64,000 nucleotides of DNA, from positions 4,285,001-4,349,000 of the forward strand of contig CP033051.1 of NCBI GenBank assembly GCA_003667865.1, given 5' to 3'. This stretch comes from Rossellomorea marisflavi (lineage in GTDB: Bacteria > Bacillota > Bacilli > Bacillales > Bacillaceae_B). Under the pieces are notes generated by a model, which ran no database searches, had not been told where the DNA came from, and worked only from the letters and a program-made list of their open reading frames with translations. Shown here piece after piece: positions 49,320 through 61,364 of the stretch (positions are counted from its first letter, which is position 1; each line of letters opens with the position of its first letter). A program made the position numbers and the translations under genes.

Positions 49320-49333
49320 TGCAATCGGTTGCA
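49320..49333. promoter_or_regulatory. LacI/GalR-family operator upstream of the alpha-glucosidase gene
   Basis: TGCAATCGGTTGCA is a 14-bp palindrome with a central CG and TGCAA/TTGCA arms; only the pair next to the centre is imperfect. Its form fits a maltose-type LacI repressor or CcpA-like site. The regulator gene is not in the window. Confidence 0.7.
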
Positions 49334-49456
49334 TAAATGAGCTAAAAAAAAGAAGTTCCTTATAAAGCCACTATGACTAGTTTACATCGGATTGTTATTC
49401 ATATCAATCCTATTTTATAAAAAAATGAAACCGTTAACAAATTTTCTGGCAGAAAC

Positions 49457-49622
49457 CATTGTTTTCCGTTCCAGGAGCTTGCTTTCTGCGGGGTGGGGGG
49501 CAAGCCTGCGGGGCTCCGTTCCAAGTTGTACCGAAACTTGGTCTCAAACCGGGGGTGAGTGCTCTAGCATTCAACCCTTCCCGTTATATTACGCAGGAGT
49601 CAAGCTCCTTACGCTCTGAGTA
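49457..49622 (+). repeat. Dispersed palindromic element, copy 4 (expanded centre)
   Basis: It keeps CATTGTTTTCCGTTCCAGGAGCTTGCTTTCTGCGGGG at the left in diverged form, and ACGCAGGAGTCAAGCTCCTTACGCTC at the right. The centre is longer than in other copies and carries its own stem CCAAGTT/AACTTGG. Confidence 0.75.
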
Positions 49623-49717
49623 CCTCTGAAGTGTTAACTTGTTTGATGATAAACTTAAATTCTAAAGACATTAAGAAAATGTGCAACTCGTTTTCTAGCC
49701 CTCTTTTATTTATTTAA

Positions 49718-49769
49718 GAAAAAAGTTTGTCATCTCAGCTGTACTAAGACAGTTGAAACAACAAACCTT
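49718..49769 (-). terminator. Terminator of the dnaJ-side operon after mtaB
   Basis: AAGTTTGT (49723-49730) pairs with ACAAACCTT, with an inner stem CAGCTGT/ACAGTTG. T-run on the minus strand. Confidence 0.8.
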
Positions 49770-49789
49770 AAGTCATATATTTATGCTAA

Positions 49790-51151
49790 TTAAACAGCTG
49801 CGGATTCATTTTCATCTTTAAGTTCGTGCTGTTCTAATACTCGGACAAATTGTCCTTCATTATATGGATAGCCTGCTTTTGTAATTTTAACTTTAACGAG
49901 CTTTCCGACCATGTCTTCAGTTGCTGGAAATACAACTTTAAGATAATTGTCTGTGTATCCCACATATAATCCACTGTTCGGCTCTTCTTTGTATTCCTCT
50001 TCTGGAATAACCTCTAGCACTTCTTCTTCAAAGTTAGAAGCATATTCTTTGGCTAGTTGGTTAGATAACTCAATTAAACGATGGACGCGTTCATTTTTAA
50101 CATCCTCATCAATTTGGTCCTCCATACGAGCTGCTGGAGTTCCAGTTCTTTTTGAATATGGAAATACATGTAACTCAGAAAACTTATGCTCTTTAATAAA
50201 GTTATACGTTTCCATAAACTCTTCTTCGGTTTCTCCAGGGAATCCAACGATTACATCAGACGTAACAGCTAAACCTGGTAGAGCCTTTTTCAGCCTTTCA
50301 AGTCTTTCTGCGAAAAATTCCATTGTATACTTTCTTCTCATACGTTTCAGAACTGTGTTAGAGCCAGATTGTAATGGGATATGCAGGTGACGAACGACCA
50401 TATTTGATTGATCAATGACTTCAATCACTTCATCTGTTAATTGACTTGCTTCAATAGAGGAAATTCGGATTCTTTTTAATCCTTTTACTTCTCTTTCTAA
50501 ATCTTGAAGCAGCATCGCAAGGTTATAATCTTTCATATCCTCACCATATCCACCTGTGTGAATACCTGTTAAGACAATTTCTTTATACCCTGCATCAACT
50601 AACTGTTGTGCTTGCTGAAGAACTTCTTTTGGATCACGAGAACGCATAAGACCTCGTGCCCACGGAATGATACAGAATGTACAGAAGTTGTTACAGCCCT
50701 CTTGGATTTTTAGTGATGCACGTGTACGATCTGTGAAGGCAGGAACATCAAGTTCTTCATACACTCTGTTCTTCATAATATTTGTAACGCCATTAATTGG
50801 TTGACGTTCTTGCTTATATTGTTCAATGTACGTTAACATTTTTCTTCTGTCTTGTGTTCCGACAACAATGTCAACGCCAGGAATGGCCATAATTTCAGCA
50901 GGAGAGGTTTGCGCATAGCAACCTGTTACACAAATTACTGCGTCAGGATTTTTTCGAATTGCTCTTCGAATGACTTGTCTACTTTTCTTATCTCCTGTGT
51001 TTGTTACCGTACATGTATTGATGACATAAACATCAGAGATTGAATCATAGTCTGCTCGCTCATAACCTTCATCTTTAAACAATTGCCATATAGCCTCTGT
51101 CTCGTAGTGATTCACTTTACAACCTAATGTATGAAAAGCTACTGTTGGCAT
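49790..51151 (-). CDS. mtaB: tRNA t6A37 methylthiotransferase MtaB (YqeV)
   Basis: Radical SAM enzyme of 453 residues that makes ms2t6A at position 37 of tRNAs reading ANN codons. The N-terminal UPF0004 domain has cluster cysteines in HTLGCKVN, NTCTVTN and VTGCYAQ. The radical SAM motif is CNNFCTFC near 151. A C-terminal TRAM domain (about 375-440) binds tRNA. It follows rsmE by four bases. Confidence 0.95.
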   Translation of the reverse strand: MPTVAFHTLGCKVNHYETEAIWQLFKDEGYERADYDSISDVYVINTCTVTNTGDKKSRQVIRRAIRKNPDAVICVTGCYAQTSPAEIMAIPGVDIVVGTQDRRKMLTYIEQYKQERQPINGVTNIMKNRVYEELDVPAFTDRTRASLKIQEGCNNFCTFCIIPWARGLMRSRDPKEVLQQAQQLVDAGYKEIVLTGIHTGGYGEDMKDYNLAMLLQDLEREVKGLKRIRISSIEASQLTDEVIEVIDQSNMVVRHLHIPLQSGSNTVLKRMRRKYTMEFFAERLERLKKALPGLAVTSDVIVGFPGETEEEFMETYNFIKEHKFSELHVFPYSKRTGTPAARMEDQIDEDVKNERVHRLIELSNQLAKEYASNFEEEVLEVIPEEEYKEEPNSGLYVGYTDNYLKVVFPATEDMVGKLVKVKITKAGYPYNEGQFVRVLEQHELKDENESAAV

Positions 51152-51155
51152 AATA

Positions 51156-51908
51156 TCACCTCATTAAATCAAATTGATAGCTGATAGCTGATAGTGCATA
51201 TAAAGGTGCTGTTTCTGTTCTTAATATTCTAGGACCTAATCCACAAGGAACGATCCCATTTGTCAGACATTCTTGTACTTCAGAATCAGAAAGACCACCT
51301 TCTGGTCCAAATATTATTAATAAGCTCTGTTGGGCTTGAATTGACTGCAATGTTTTGACTAGGTTTTGTACTTCGCCTAATCTTGATTCTTCTTCATATG
51401 CTAGTAGTACATAATCAAAAGATTTTGATAGGATCATAAGCTGTTTAAACGAAATAGGGATGTCAACTTCAGGAAGGTATTGACGATGCGATTGCTCTGC
51501 TGCTTCCTTCGCAATCTTTTTCCATCTCTCTACTTTTTTACCAGCTTTTTTTTCATCCCACTTCACAATGGAGCGATCTGCATTAAAAGGGATAAAACGA
51601 TGAGCACCAAGCTCTGTCCCTTTTTGAATGATCAACTCTAATTTATCCCCTTTAGGCAGTCCGCTCGCAATTGAGACGTTTATGGGAAGTTCTTTTTCTA
51701 CCGTCTCCCATTGTACAATTGTTACTTCTACTGCGTCACTGGTAATCGTTTCAATCTTTGCTTTGGCTGATTTTTTATCGGCAAAAACTACATATACGAA
51801 ATCCTTAACATCCATCCTCATAACACGTGTGATGTGATGGAAGTCATCACCTTTGATCTGAATTGGGTTTTCTTCTTTATATGGTTCATTTAAAAAATAG
51901 CGCTGCAT
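51156..51908 (-). CDS. rsmE: 16S rRNA (uracil(1498)-N(3))-methyltransferase RsmE
   Basis: SPOUT-family methyltransferase of 250 residues acting on 16S rRNA. The N-terminal PUA-like domain includes GDDFHHITRVMRM. The C-terminal trefoil knot binds SAM through IIFGPEGGLSDSEV near 192-205 and LGPRILRTETAPL near 223-235. It lies between prmA and mtaB, as in B. subtilis. Confidence 0.95.
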   Translation of the reverse strand: MQRYFLNEPYKEENPIQIKGDDFHHITRVMRMDVKDFVYVVFADKKSAKAKIETITSDAVEVTIVQWETVEKELPINVSIASGLPKGDKLELIIQKGTELGAHRFIPFNADRSIVKWDEKKAGKKVERWKKIAKEAAEQSHRQYLPEVDIPISFKQLMILSKSFDYVLLAYEEESRLGEVQNLVKTLQSIQAQQSLLIIFGPEGGLSDSEVQECLTNGIVPCGLGPRILRTETAPLYALSAISYQFDLMR

Positions 51909-51926
51909 CTCTTCAACTCCATATAG

Positions 51927-52868
51927 TTAGACTATCGGTTTCTTTGCAATAATTGCAACCCAATCCTCCATAACCATTACTTCCTCTATGGTGAATCCTA
52001 CCTCTTCAAGAGCGTCTCGGACCTCTTGTTTCTTTAATCCTATAATTCCTGATGTAATAAAGTGGCCTCCTGGTTTAACTAAGTCGAATGCCTCTTTTGT
52101 AAATTTCAAAATAATCTCTGCTAAAATGTTCGCTACAATGATATCTGCTGGCTGCTCTAAGCCATCTAATAAATTGTTTTGTGCTACATTTACTTTCTCG
52201 TTCACTTTATTCAGTTTACAATTAATTGTTGCCACTCTAACTGCTACTTCATCGAGGTCATAAGCGTCTATTCTTTCTGCTTCTAAAAGTGCAGCTGCAA
52301 TACTAAGTACACCTGAACCTGTACCAACATCTATTACATAATCCTTTTGTTTCACCGTTCGTTCTAGTGCCTGGATACACATTACCGTTGTTGGGTGTGT
52401 TCCTGTACCAAAGGCCATACCAGGATCTAGTTCAATAATTAACTCATCTTCATGGGGAGTATACTCTTCCCATGTAGGGACAATTGTAAAGCGATCTGAT
52501 ATTTTAACTGGATGGTAGTATTTTTTCCAAGCTGTTGCCCATTCTTCTTCGTTCACTTCTGATATTTGAACTTTATTTTGACCAATATCAATATCATAGT
52601 GAACTAGGTTTGTAATAGACTGCTTGATTTCTTCTACTGTTTCCCCTAAGAAGCTATTAACGGGGAGATAGGCTTTTACAATGACACCCTCATCAGGATA
52701 TTCTTCAGGATTGAGTTGATAGATCTCTCCAAATTGATCTTCACGTTCTACAACTAAATCATGTGGATCTTCAATCACCACACCGCTTGCTCCTGCCTCG
52801 TGAAGAATATTTGAAATTGGTTCTATCGCTTCATTGGTTGTATGAATGCTGATTTCTGACCATTTCAT
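51927..52868 (-). CDS. prmA: Ribosomal protein L11 methyltransferase PrmA
   Basis: SAM-dependent enzyme of 313 residues that trimethylates L11. The N-terminal ferredoxin-like domain recognises L11. The Rossmann domain has [29 protein letters not shown] and the catalytic NILAEII. The start is the ATG at 52868 ([10 protein letters not shown]) with GGAG upstream; a longer frame would overlap dnaJ by 83 bases. It lies 22 bases after dnaJ. Confidence 0.95.
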   Translation of the reverse strand: MKWSEISIHTTNEAIEPISNILHEAGASGVVIEDPHDLVVEREDQFGEIYQLNPEEYPDEGVIVKAYLPVNSFLGETVEEIKQSITNLVHYDIDIGQNKVQISEVNEEEWATAWKKYYHPVKISDRFTIVPTWEEYTPHEDELIIELDPGMAFGTGTHPTTVMCIQALERTVKQKDYVIDVGTGSGVLSIAAALLEAERIDAYDLDEVAVRVATINCKLNKVNEKVNVAQNNLLDGLEQPADIIVANILAEIILKFTKEAFDLVKPGGHFITSGIIGLKKQEVRDALEEVGFTIEEVMVMEDWVAIIAKKPIV

Positions 52869-52890
52869 AAATCTATCAACTCCATTCCTG

Positions 52891-54015
52891 TTATTCGCCT
52901 TTAATAGCTTTTTTGACTTTATCGAAGAAGCTTTCTGTTTGTTCGTCTGGTAATTGTCCGCTGATATCAGCAAACTCTCTGAGTAACTGTTTTTGCTTCT
53001 CTGTTAAATTTGTTGGCGTTACCACTTTGACGCGGATATGTTGATCTCCAACTCCATATCCTCTTACGTTTGGCACACCTTTGCCTTTTAAACGGAACTT
53101 TGTACCCGTTTGAGTACCAGCCGGAACCTTTAGCTTTACTTTACCATGTAATGTAGGAACCTCAATTTCGTCCCCTAATGCAGATTGTGCGAATGTTATA
53201 GGCATTTCGCAGAATATATCGTCTCCATCACGTTCGAAGAAATCGTGACCTCTTACATTGAATACAATATATAAATCCCCAGAAGGTCCACCATTAATAC
53301 CTGGTTCACCTTGCCCAGTCACTCTTAGCTGTTGACCATCATCAATACCTGCAGGGATTTTAACATGTATACTGCGACGTTTTTTCACTTTCCCTTTACC
53401 ACTACATGTTGTACATTTGTCTTTAATAAATTTACCTGTTCCATTACAGTGATTACACACTCTGCGATTGACAATACGGCCAAATGGCGTATTTTGTTCG
53501 ACATTTAACTGACCCGTTCCATGACAATGTGAGCAGGTCTCAGGTTTTGTCCCTGGTTTTGCTCCAGAACCATCACATGTATCACATTCTTCTTCTCTAG
53601 GAATTTCAATATCTGTTTCTTTTCCAAATACAGCATCTTCGAATTTAAGAGTCATAGTGTATTGTAAATCTGCACCTTGTCTTGGGGCGTTAGGATCTCT
53701 TCGTCTTCCTCCTCCACCACCAAAGAATGTATTGAAGATATCTTCAAAACCACCAAAGCCACCGAAATCGGCTCCTCCGCCACCAAATCCTTGGTTCGGG
53801 TCGACATGACCGAATTGGTCATATTGTGCTCTCTTTTGGTCATCACTTAATATTTCATATGCTTCTTTAACTTCTTTAAACTTATCCGCAGCATCTGCCT
53901 CTTTATTAATATCAGGATGATATTTTTTTGAGAGCTTGCGGTATGCTTTTTTGATTTCTTCTTTTGATGCTTGTTTGCCTACACCGAGCACCTCATAATA
54001 ATCCCGTTTACTCAT
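52891..54015 (-). CDS. dnaJ: Chaperone protein DnaJ (Hsp40)
   Basis: Co-chaperone of 374 residues that delivers substrates to DnaK. Order: J domain with the HPD triad (KYHPDINKE), a Gly/Phe-rich stretch (about 75-105), the zinc region with four repeats ([32 protein letters not shown]), and the substrate-binding C-terminal beta domains. The ATG at 54015 follows GGGAGTG. A terminator lies between dnaK and dnaJ, so dnaJ may rely on its own promoter or read-through. Confidence 0.97.
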   Translation of the reverse strand: MSKRDYYEVLGVGKQASKEEIKKAYRKLSKKYHPDINKEADAADKFKEVKEAYEILSDDQKRAQYDQFGHVDPNQGFGGGGADFGGFGGFEDIFNTFFGGGGGRRRDPNAPRQGADLQYTMTLKFEDAVFGKETDIEIPREEECDTCDGSGAKPGTKPETCSHCHGTGQLNVEQNTPFGRIVNRRVCNHCNGTGKFIKDKCTTCSGKGKVKKRRSIHVKIPAGIDDGQQLRVTGQGEPGINGGPSGDLYIVFNVRGHDFFERDGDDIFCEMPITFAQSALGDEIEVPTLHGKVKLKVPAGTQTGTKFRLKGKGVPNVRGYGVGDQHIRVKVVTPTNLTEKQKQLLREFADISGQLPDEQTESFFDKVKKAIKGE

Positions 54016-54170
54016 CAAAACAACACTCCCGAATCCTTTGCATAAAGGTTATTTTAACATTGAATCGTTTAGATAATCAATAATCAATATCATTTAAAAA
54101 ATATTTCAGTATAATAGCTAAAATCACTTCACTAGATTTGTTGGACATCTGCAATTGTAAATAACATATA

Positions 54171-54210
54171 AAAAGTCAAAGCCAAGTGTTAATCCCTGAC
54201 TTTGACTTTT
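54171..54210 (-). terminator. Terminator between dnaK and dnaJ
   Basis: AAAAGTCAAAGCCA (54171-54184) pairs with TGACTTTGACTTTT (54197-54210) except at one position. A T-rich tract follows on the minus strand. Confidence 0.82.
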
Positions 54211-54232
54211 CATCACTTACGGAAATAGAGCA

Positions 54233-56086
<1,854 letters not shown>

Positions 56087-56095
56087 TTATGTAAT

Positions 56096-56659
56096 CTATT
56101 GATTTACTTTTACCATTGAAGGTCGTATTACTCGATCCTTCAATTTATATCCTTTTTGGAACTCTTCAACAACGATATTTGAATCATAGCCTTCTTCTTC
56201 AACTTGCATAACTGCTTGATGAAGATGAGGATCGAATTCTTGACCAACCGCTTCTATCGGTTCAACACCTTCTTTTTTCAGTGCCTCTTCGATGCTTCGG
56301 TACACCATTTGCATACCTTGAAGTAAGGTTTTTGTTTCATCATTTGTTGCTTCAACCTTTAAGGCACGTTCAAAGTTATCTAGTGCTGGTAGCAGGTCTG
56401 ATACAAGACTTTGTGATCTATATTTCTCACTTGCTTCGCGATCTAAATTTACTCTTCTTCGGAAGTTATCAAAGTCAGCGCGAAGGCGAAGGTAACTGTT
56501 CTCAGATTCGTCAAGCTTTGCTTTCAATTCAGCTACTTCATCTTGTTGTTCTGAATTCGTGTTCTCAACAGCTTCTGCTTGTTCTTCAAACACTTCTTCT
56601 ACTTGTTCTTGTTGCTGATTCTCTTGTTCATTCTGCATTTCTTTCGTTTCTTCTGACAT
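56096..56659 (-). CDS. grpE: Nucleotide exchange factor GrpE
   Basis: Dimeric exchange factor for DnaK, 187 residues. It has a Glu/Gln-rich disordered start (about 1-45), a long coiled coil (about 45-110, with [11 protein letters not shown]), and a C-terminal beta domain ending RPSMVKV. The ATG at 56659 follows AAGGAGG; a GTG three codons earlier overlaps that site. Confidence 0.96.
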   Translation of the reverse strand: MSEETKEMQNEQENQQQEQVEEVFEEQAEAVENTNSEQQDEVAELKAKLDESENSYLRLRADFDNFRRRVNLDREASEKYRSQSLVSDLLPALDNFERALKVEATNDETKTLLQGMQMVYRSIEEALKKEGVEPIEAVGQEFDPHLHQAVMQVEEEGYDSNIVVEEFQKGYKLKDRVIRPSMVKVNQ

Positions 56660-56780
56660 GACTTTCACCTCCTTAAAATTCCCTTATATAGTCTATATTG
56701 ATAGCCTGAAAAATGCCAGAAATCAGCTTATGATGCTGACTTCCAGCCTCTAATACCCTTATTCAATATAGCCACTAAAG

Positions 56781-57809
56781 TTAGCTTTGATACAGCTTTG
56801 TCAGCATCTTAGACATATCGTGCCTAAAAAAGTTAAGCAAACTGATGACTCTAGAATACTCCATTCGAGTTGGTCCTAATATTGCAATAGATCCTAGATG
56901 CTTTTCACCAATTGAGTAGGTTGCTGTAATCAGGCTACAATTTTCCATCGCGTCATGATCGTTTTCTTTCCCGATTTTTATATTTAACCCATTGCCTATA
57001 GGTCGAACCAAATCATACATACGCTCTTCCTGTTCAATCATATTGAGAAGTGCTCGGACTTTGTCAATGTCGTGGAACTCAGGTTGATTGAGCATGTTTG
57101 TTTTTCCACCAAAGAATAACTTATCAGATGTTGGTTCATGTAATGAATGAGAAAGCGAAATCAGGATCTGCTCATAGTTTTCAATATGCTGTTTTAAGAC
57201 GGTTGCAACTTCTTTATAGATTTTGTCATGCAGATCAACTAGTTGAACTCCATACAAGCGGTCATTTAAAATGCGCACTAATTTTTCTAGCTCAGATACT
57301 TCCATTCCTGGTGGTATCGAGAAATTTCTGTGCTCTACATGACCATTATCAGTAACAATAATCGCAATTGCCGTTTCTTTATTCAATGGAATTAGCTGTA
57401 TGCTCTTTAACTTATTGTCTTTTACTCCTGGACCAAGAACAATTGAAGTGTAATTTGTAAGTTCAGATAATATCTTCGCAGACTTCTGAACTACTTTTTC
57501 CATTTCGTAAATCTTTTCAGCAAAAACAGAGCGTAATTTCAAAATATCTTGATTATTTAGTTGCTGTGGAGATAACAAATGGTCTACATAATAGCGATAT
57601 CCCTTCTCAGAAGGAACACGTCCAGAAGATGTATGTGTTTTTTCAATAAAACCTAATTCCTCTAAGTCTGACATTTCATTACGAATTGTCGCAGAGCTAA
57701 AGCTAATTTCATCTTTCTTTGAAAGACTCCTAGACCCAACTGGTTGTGCAGATCGAATGAAATCATCAATGATAACTTGCAAAATGAGTAATTGACGATC
57801 TGTTAACAA
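56781..57809 (-). CDS. hrcA: Heat-inducible transcription repressor HrcA
   Basis: Represses class I heat-shock genes by binding CIRCE. The 342 residues comprise an N-terminal winged helix ([18 protein letters not shown]), a central GAF-like domain with VDLHDKIY, and an inserted dimerisation domain. The start is TTG at 57809, with GAGGTGA upstream. The CIRCE operator lies 16 bases before it, so the operon autoregulates. Confidence 0.96.
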   Translation of the reverse strand: MLTDRQLLILQVIIDDFIRSAQPVGSRSLSKKDEISFSSATIRNEMSDLEELGFIEKTHTSSGRVPSEKGYRYYVDHLLSPQQLNNQDILKLRSVFAEKIYEMEKVVQKSAKILSELTNYTSIVLGPGVKDNKLKSIQLIPLNKETAIAIIVTDNGHVEHRNFSIPPGMEVSELEKLVRILNDRLYGVQLVDLHDKIYKEVATVLKQHIENYEQILISLSHSLHEPTSDKLFFGGKTNMLNQPEFHDIDKVRALLNMIEQEERMYDLVRPIGNGLNIKIGKENDHDAMENCSLITATYSIGEKHLGSIAILGPTRMEYSRVISLLNFFRHDMSKMLTKLYQS

Positions 57810-57824
57810 CGTTCATCACCTCTG

Positions 57825-57851
57825 TTAGCACTCTCTCTAAATGAGTGCTAA
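57825..57851. promoter_or_regulatory. CIRCE operator of the hrcA-grpE-dnaK operon
   Basis: Perfect TTAGCACTC-N9-GAGTGCTAA inverted repeat (57825-57833 and 57843-57851), identical to the universal CIRCE consensus. Confidence 0.98.
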
Positions 57852-57861
57852 ATCTAATAAT

Positions 57862-57890
57862 AAATTATCAAATTCATTCCTTAATGTCAA
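57862..57890 (-). promoter_or_regulatory. SigA promoter of the hrcA operon
   Basis: On the minus strand TTGACA (57890-57885), 17 bases, TAATTT (57867-57862), just upstream of CIRCE. The -35 lies over the hemW stop codon. Confidence 0.82.
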
Positions 57891-59029
57891 TCATTTATAA
57901 CACCAATAAATGCTTGAAATACCTCATTCCCAAGAAATCTTCCTATTTTTGTTAAGTGAATGGTATTCTCCGAAACTTCAAGTAGCTTTTTATTTGTCAT
58001 TTCTACTATAGGCTTTTCAAACACCGTTAATGGATCTCGCTCAAATTTTTCTTTGAAGCGATCAATCGATACTCCTGCAGTTTTTCGGAGCCCTAGAAAC
58101 ATTTCTTCCTCCATCGCTTCCACTAGTGAAACAGGATTCTCTGAAAGAATTGGCAGATTGCCCTCTTCTAAAGGAGCCATATATTTTTTTAGTGGTCCAT
58201 GATTGGAATAACGTACATTATTAAGATACCCATGGGCACCTGCTCCAAATCCATAATATTCCTCATTATCCCAGTAAACTGTATTATGAAGACTCTCATA
58301 CCCTTTTTTACTAAAGTTACTAATCTCGTATTGATGCATCCCCGCTTTTTCCATTTCTTCAATTAGCAAGTCATACATTTCCGCTTCTGTCTCTTCCGTT
58401 GGGAGCCTTAGCTTCCCTTTTCTCATATGATTATAAAAAACGGTTTTTGGCTCAATGATAAGTGAGTAAGCAGAATAGTGAGGTAGCTCCAGTTCTAGTG
58501 CCTTTTCTAATGTGTCTTTAAAGTCTTCTAACGTTTGTCCTGGTAGACTGTAGATTAAATCAATACTGATATTGGTAAACCCTGCTTTTCTAGCTTTATC
58601 AATCGACTCATACACCTCAGAGCTTTTATGTGTTCTTCCAATCCTCTCTAGTAGCTCGTCATTAAAGGATTGGACACCAAAGCTTAGTCGATTGACTCCG
58701 TAATGCTTTAGTATTTTAAGTTTCTCTTCAGATAAATCTCCGGGGTTTGCCTCAAATGAGAATTCCGTATGATCCATTGGTAGTTCTTTCACGATTGATT
58801 GACAAAAGCTTTCAAGTTGCCTCTCTGAAAGTGATGTCGGAGTCCCACCACCAACAAATATTGTTTTAAACGGTTGATTACCACGTGAGGATGCTCTCAT
58901 GTTCATTTCCTTGTGCAAGCTTTGTAGGTATTCATCAACAGGTTGTCCTTTTAAGAACACCTTATTAAAATCACAGTAGTGACAAATATGCTCGCAAAAT
59001 GGAATATGAATATAGGCTGAATTTGCCAT
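57887..59029 (-). CDS. hemW: Radical SAM heme chaperone HemW
   Basis: HemN-like protein of 380 residues. The radical SAM cluster motif CEHICHYCDF is near residue 14, followed by GGGTPT and FEANPGD. HemW binds and transfers heme and lacks true coproporphyrinogen oxidase activity; the cysteine pattern CxxxCxxC without the extra HemN cysteine fits HemW. The ATG at 59029 has AAGGTG upstream. It lies between lepA and hrcA. Confidence 0.93.
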   Translation of the reverse strand: MANSAYIHIPFCEHICHYCDFNKVFLKGQPVDEYLQSLHKEMNMRASSRGNQPFKTIFVGGGTPTSLSERQLESFCQSIVKELPMDHTEFSFEANPGDLSEEKLKILKHYGVNRLSFGVQSFNDELLERIGRTHKSSEVYESIDKARKAGFTNISIDLIYSLPGQTLEDFKDTLEKALELELPHYSAYSLIIEPKTVFYNHMRKGKLRLPTEETEAEMYDLLIEEMEKAGMHQYEISNFSKKGYESLHNTVYWDNEEYYGFGAGAHGYLNNVRYSNHGPLKKYMAPLEEGNLPILSENPVSLVEAMEEEMFLGLRKTAGVSIDRFKEKFERDPLTVFEKPIVEMTNKKLLEVSENTIHLTKIGRFLGNEVFQAFIGVIND

Positions 59030-59083
59030 TTTTTTCACACCTTAATGTACTCATTTTTAATGATTCTTTACTACGGATATTGA

Positions 59084-59122
59084 AAAGGGAGAGAATGCTC
59101 GTATAAGCTCTTCTCCCCCTTT
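59084..59122 (-). terminator. Hairpin after lepA
   Basis: AAAGGGAGAGAA (59084-59095) pairs with TTCTCCCCCTTT (59111-59122) except at one position. The T-tract on the minus strand is short. Confidence 0.65.
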
Positions 59123-59138
59123 GTTATTCTTTTTCAGA

Positions 59139-60965
59139 TCACTTCGAATCATCCATTTTTAGAACAGCCATAAATGCCTCTTGTGGCACTTCGACTGATC
59201 CAACTTGCTTCATTCGTTTCTTACCTTCTTTTTGCTTTTCAAGAAGCTTACGTTTACGTGAAATATCTCCACCATAACATTTAGCAAGAACGTTTTTACG
59301 AATCGCTTTAATCGTTGAACGGGCAACAATTTTTTGACCGATGGCTGCTTGTATCGGTACCTCGAATTGTTGTCTTGGGATAAGCTCTTTTAGCTTATCA
59401 ACAATCACTTTCCCACGTTCATAGGCAAAGTCACGATGAACAATAAAACTTAATGCGTCAACTTGCTCCGCATTTAAAAGAATATCCATTTTCACTAGCT
59501 TCGAAGGCTGATACCCAATAAGCTCATAATCAAACGATGCATAGCCTTTTGTATTTGATTTTAAAATATCAAAGAAATCATAAACGATTTCTGCTAGTGG
59601 GATTTCATAAATAATACTTACACGTGTTTCATCTAAGTAATCCATGTTCACAAAGTTCCCGCGTTTTGCTTGGCAAAGCTCCATAACGGCACCAACGTAA
59701 TCATTTGGCACCATAACTGTTGCTTTTACATAAGGCTCTTCAACGCGATCAACCTTCTGTGGATCTGGCATCATCGAAGGATTATCTACTTTTAGTTCCG
59801 TTCCATCTGTTAAATGAACTTGGTAAATAACGCTTGGTGCTGTTGTAATAAGATCAATTTTAAATTCACGTTCTATACGCTCCTGAATGATTTCCATATG
59901 AAGTAGACCTAAGAATCCACAACGGAACCCAAACCCAAGCGCTTGAGATGTTTCTGGCTCAAATTGTAGAGCGGAATCATTTAACTCTAGCTTTTCTAAT
60001 GCTTCACGAAGGTCATTATATTTAGCAGAATCAATCGGATAAAGTCCACAGTATACCATTGGATTCAATCGGCGATATCCTGGCAATGCCTCTGAGGCTG
60101 GTCTTTTGGCATGAGTAATCGTATCACCCACACGAGTATCTCCAACGTTCTTGATGGCAGCCGTTAAGAAGCCTACATCACCTACAGTTAATTCTTGAAC
60201 AGGCGTTGCTTTTGGTGTAAATACACCAACCTCTGTTACTTCAAACTCTTTGCCTGTAGCCATCATCTTAACTTTGTCTCCAACCTTTACAGAACCTTCC
60301 ATAACACGGATATAGGCTACAACACCTCGATAGGCATCATATAAAGAGTCAAAAATAAGAGCTTTTAAAGGTCCCTCTGGGTCCCCCTGTGGCGCTGGAA
60401 CTTTTTCAACAATCTGCTCTAGAATTTCTTCAATCCCAATACCTGCTTTTGCTGAAGCAAGCACCGCTTCTGAAGCATCAAGGCCAATTACATCCTCTAT
60501 TTCTTGGCGAACACGCTCAGGGTCTGCTGCAGGTAAATCAATTTTATTAATAATAGGGAGGATTTCTAAATCATTATCCAATGCAAGGTATACGTTTGCT
60601 AGTGTTTGCGCTTCAATTCCTTGAGCGGCATCGACTACTAGAATTGCTCCTTCGCAAGCAGCTAAACTTCTAGACACTTCATACGTGAAGTCGACGTGTC
60701 CTGGTGTATCAATAAGGTGAAAGATGTACGTCTCTCCATCCTTTGCTTCATACTTTAGCTGTACAGAGTTTAGCTTGATTGTGATTCCACGTTCTCTTTC
60801 AAGGTCCATGGAATCTAGTAGCTGCTCTTTCATTTCACGAGCCGTTAGCGCTTTTGTTTTCTCTAGTATTCTGTCTGCTAATGTTGATTTTCCATGATCT
60901 ATATGAGCAATAATAGAGAAATTTCTTATTTTACTTTGTCTGTTTAATTTTTCTTCTCGGTTCAT
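59139..60965 (-). CDS. lepA: Elongation factor 4 (LepA)
   Basis: Ribosome-associated GTPase of 608 residues. G motifs are [23 protein letters not shown] and [11 protein letters not shown]-like domains III and V and the LepA-specific C-terminal domain ([18 protein letters not shown]) follow. It acts in translation under stress or in initiation and ribosome assembly. The ATG follows an AGGAG site. Confidence 0.97.
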   Translation of the reverse strand: MNREEKLNRQSKIRNFSIIAHIDHGKSTLADRILEKTKALTAREMKEQLLDSMDLERERGITIKLNSVQLKYEAKDGETYIFHLIDTPGHVDFTYEVSRSLAACEGAILVVDAAQGIEAQTLANVYLALDNDLEILPIINKIDLPAADPERVRQEIEDVIGLDASEAVLASAKAGIGIEEILEQIVEKVPAPQGDPEGPLKALIFDSLYDAYRGVVAYIRVMEGSVKVGDKVKMMATGKEFEVTEVGVFTPKATPVQELTVGDVGFLTAAIKNVGDTRVGDTITHAKRPASEALPGYRRLNPMVYCGLYPIDSAKYNDLREALEKLELNDSALQFEPETSQALGFGFRCGFLGLLHMEIIQERIEREFKIDLITTAPSVIYQVHLTDGTELKVDNPSMMPDPQKVDRVEEPYVKATVMVPNDYVGAVMELCQAKRGNFVNMDYLDETRVSIIYEIPLAEIVYDFFDILKSNTKGYASFDYELIGYQPSKLVKMDILLNAEQVDALSFIVHRDFAYERGKVIVDKLKELIPRQQFEVPIQAAIGQKIVARSTIKAIRKNVLAKCYGGDISRKRKLLEKQKEGKKRMKQVGSVEVPQEAFMAVLKMDDSK

Positions 60966-61340
60966 TAACGTTCAACTCCTGTAATCCACACATGTGCACT
61001 ATTTTGAATTATAGCAGTACATACATCAATATTCAATGTAAACAATATTGGTGTTGGTTTTAATAAAAGGCCCGTTGCTTTCCGCTCCAGGGTGCTTGCT
61101 TGCCGTGGGGCGGGAGGTGAGCCTCCTTTAGGAAGGTTCCTTCCGGTGGGTACGGAACCCGGGTCTCACCTTTCCCGCAATTTCCACTGGAGTCAACCAC
61201 CCTTCGGCTCCAAGCAACTCTGTAGTTATAATGTTGAATAGTTCCTTAAAACATACGGGAGGTTTCTCATGCTTCTATCATTTGTTCTAAGGAAGCGCAA
61301 GAACCGCCCCCACGCTTCCACGCACGCTTCCCTATAAAGA
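60966..61340. other. Intergenic region between lepA and yqxA
   Basis: It contains dispersed repeat copy 5 and, at 61291-61331, a hairpin GGAAGCG/CGCTTCC with a second CGCTTCC next to it. No gene is visible. The lepA promoter should lie close to 60980-61060 on the minus strand. Confidence 0.6.
61071..61218 (+). repeat. Dispersed palindromic element, copy 5
   Basis: Complete ends: CGTTGCTTTCCGCTCCAGG and CTCCAAGCAAC. The arms CGGGAGGTGAG and CTCACCTTTCCCG pair. The loop is different from other copies and contains GGAAGGTTCC and GGAACC. Confidence 0.88.
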
Positions 61341-61363
61341 AAAAACTGGCTTAGTTAGCCAGT
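61341..61363 (-). terminator. Terminator of spoIIP-yqxA
   Basis: ACTGGCT (61345-61351) pairs with AGCCAGT (61357-61363), followed by T-rich sequence on the minus strand. Confidence 0.85.
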
Positions 61364-61364
61364 G

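Larger units (their letters stand above)
49294..49717. other. Intergenic region between the alpha-glucosidase gene and mtaB
   Basis: It contains the LacI-type operator at 49320-49333 next to the glucosidase gene and a long variant of the dispersed repeat (49457-49622). The rest is AT-rich without visible genes. Confidence 0.6.

Noticed and set aside
52869-52973. Extended prmA start overlapping dnaJ
   Set aside because: The additional 35 residues are the dnaJ C-terminal codons in another frame. GGAG lies before the ATG at 52868, and that start gives the usual length.
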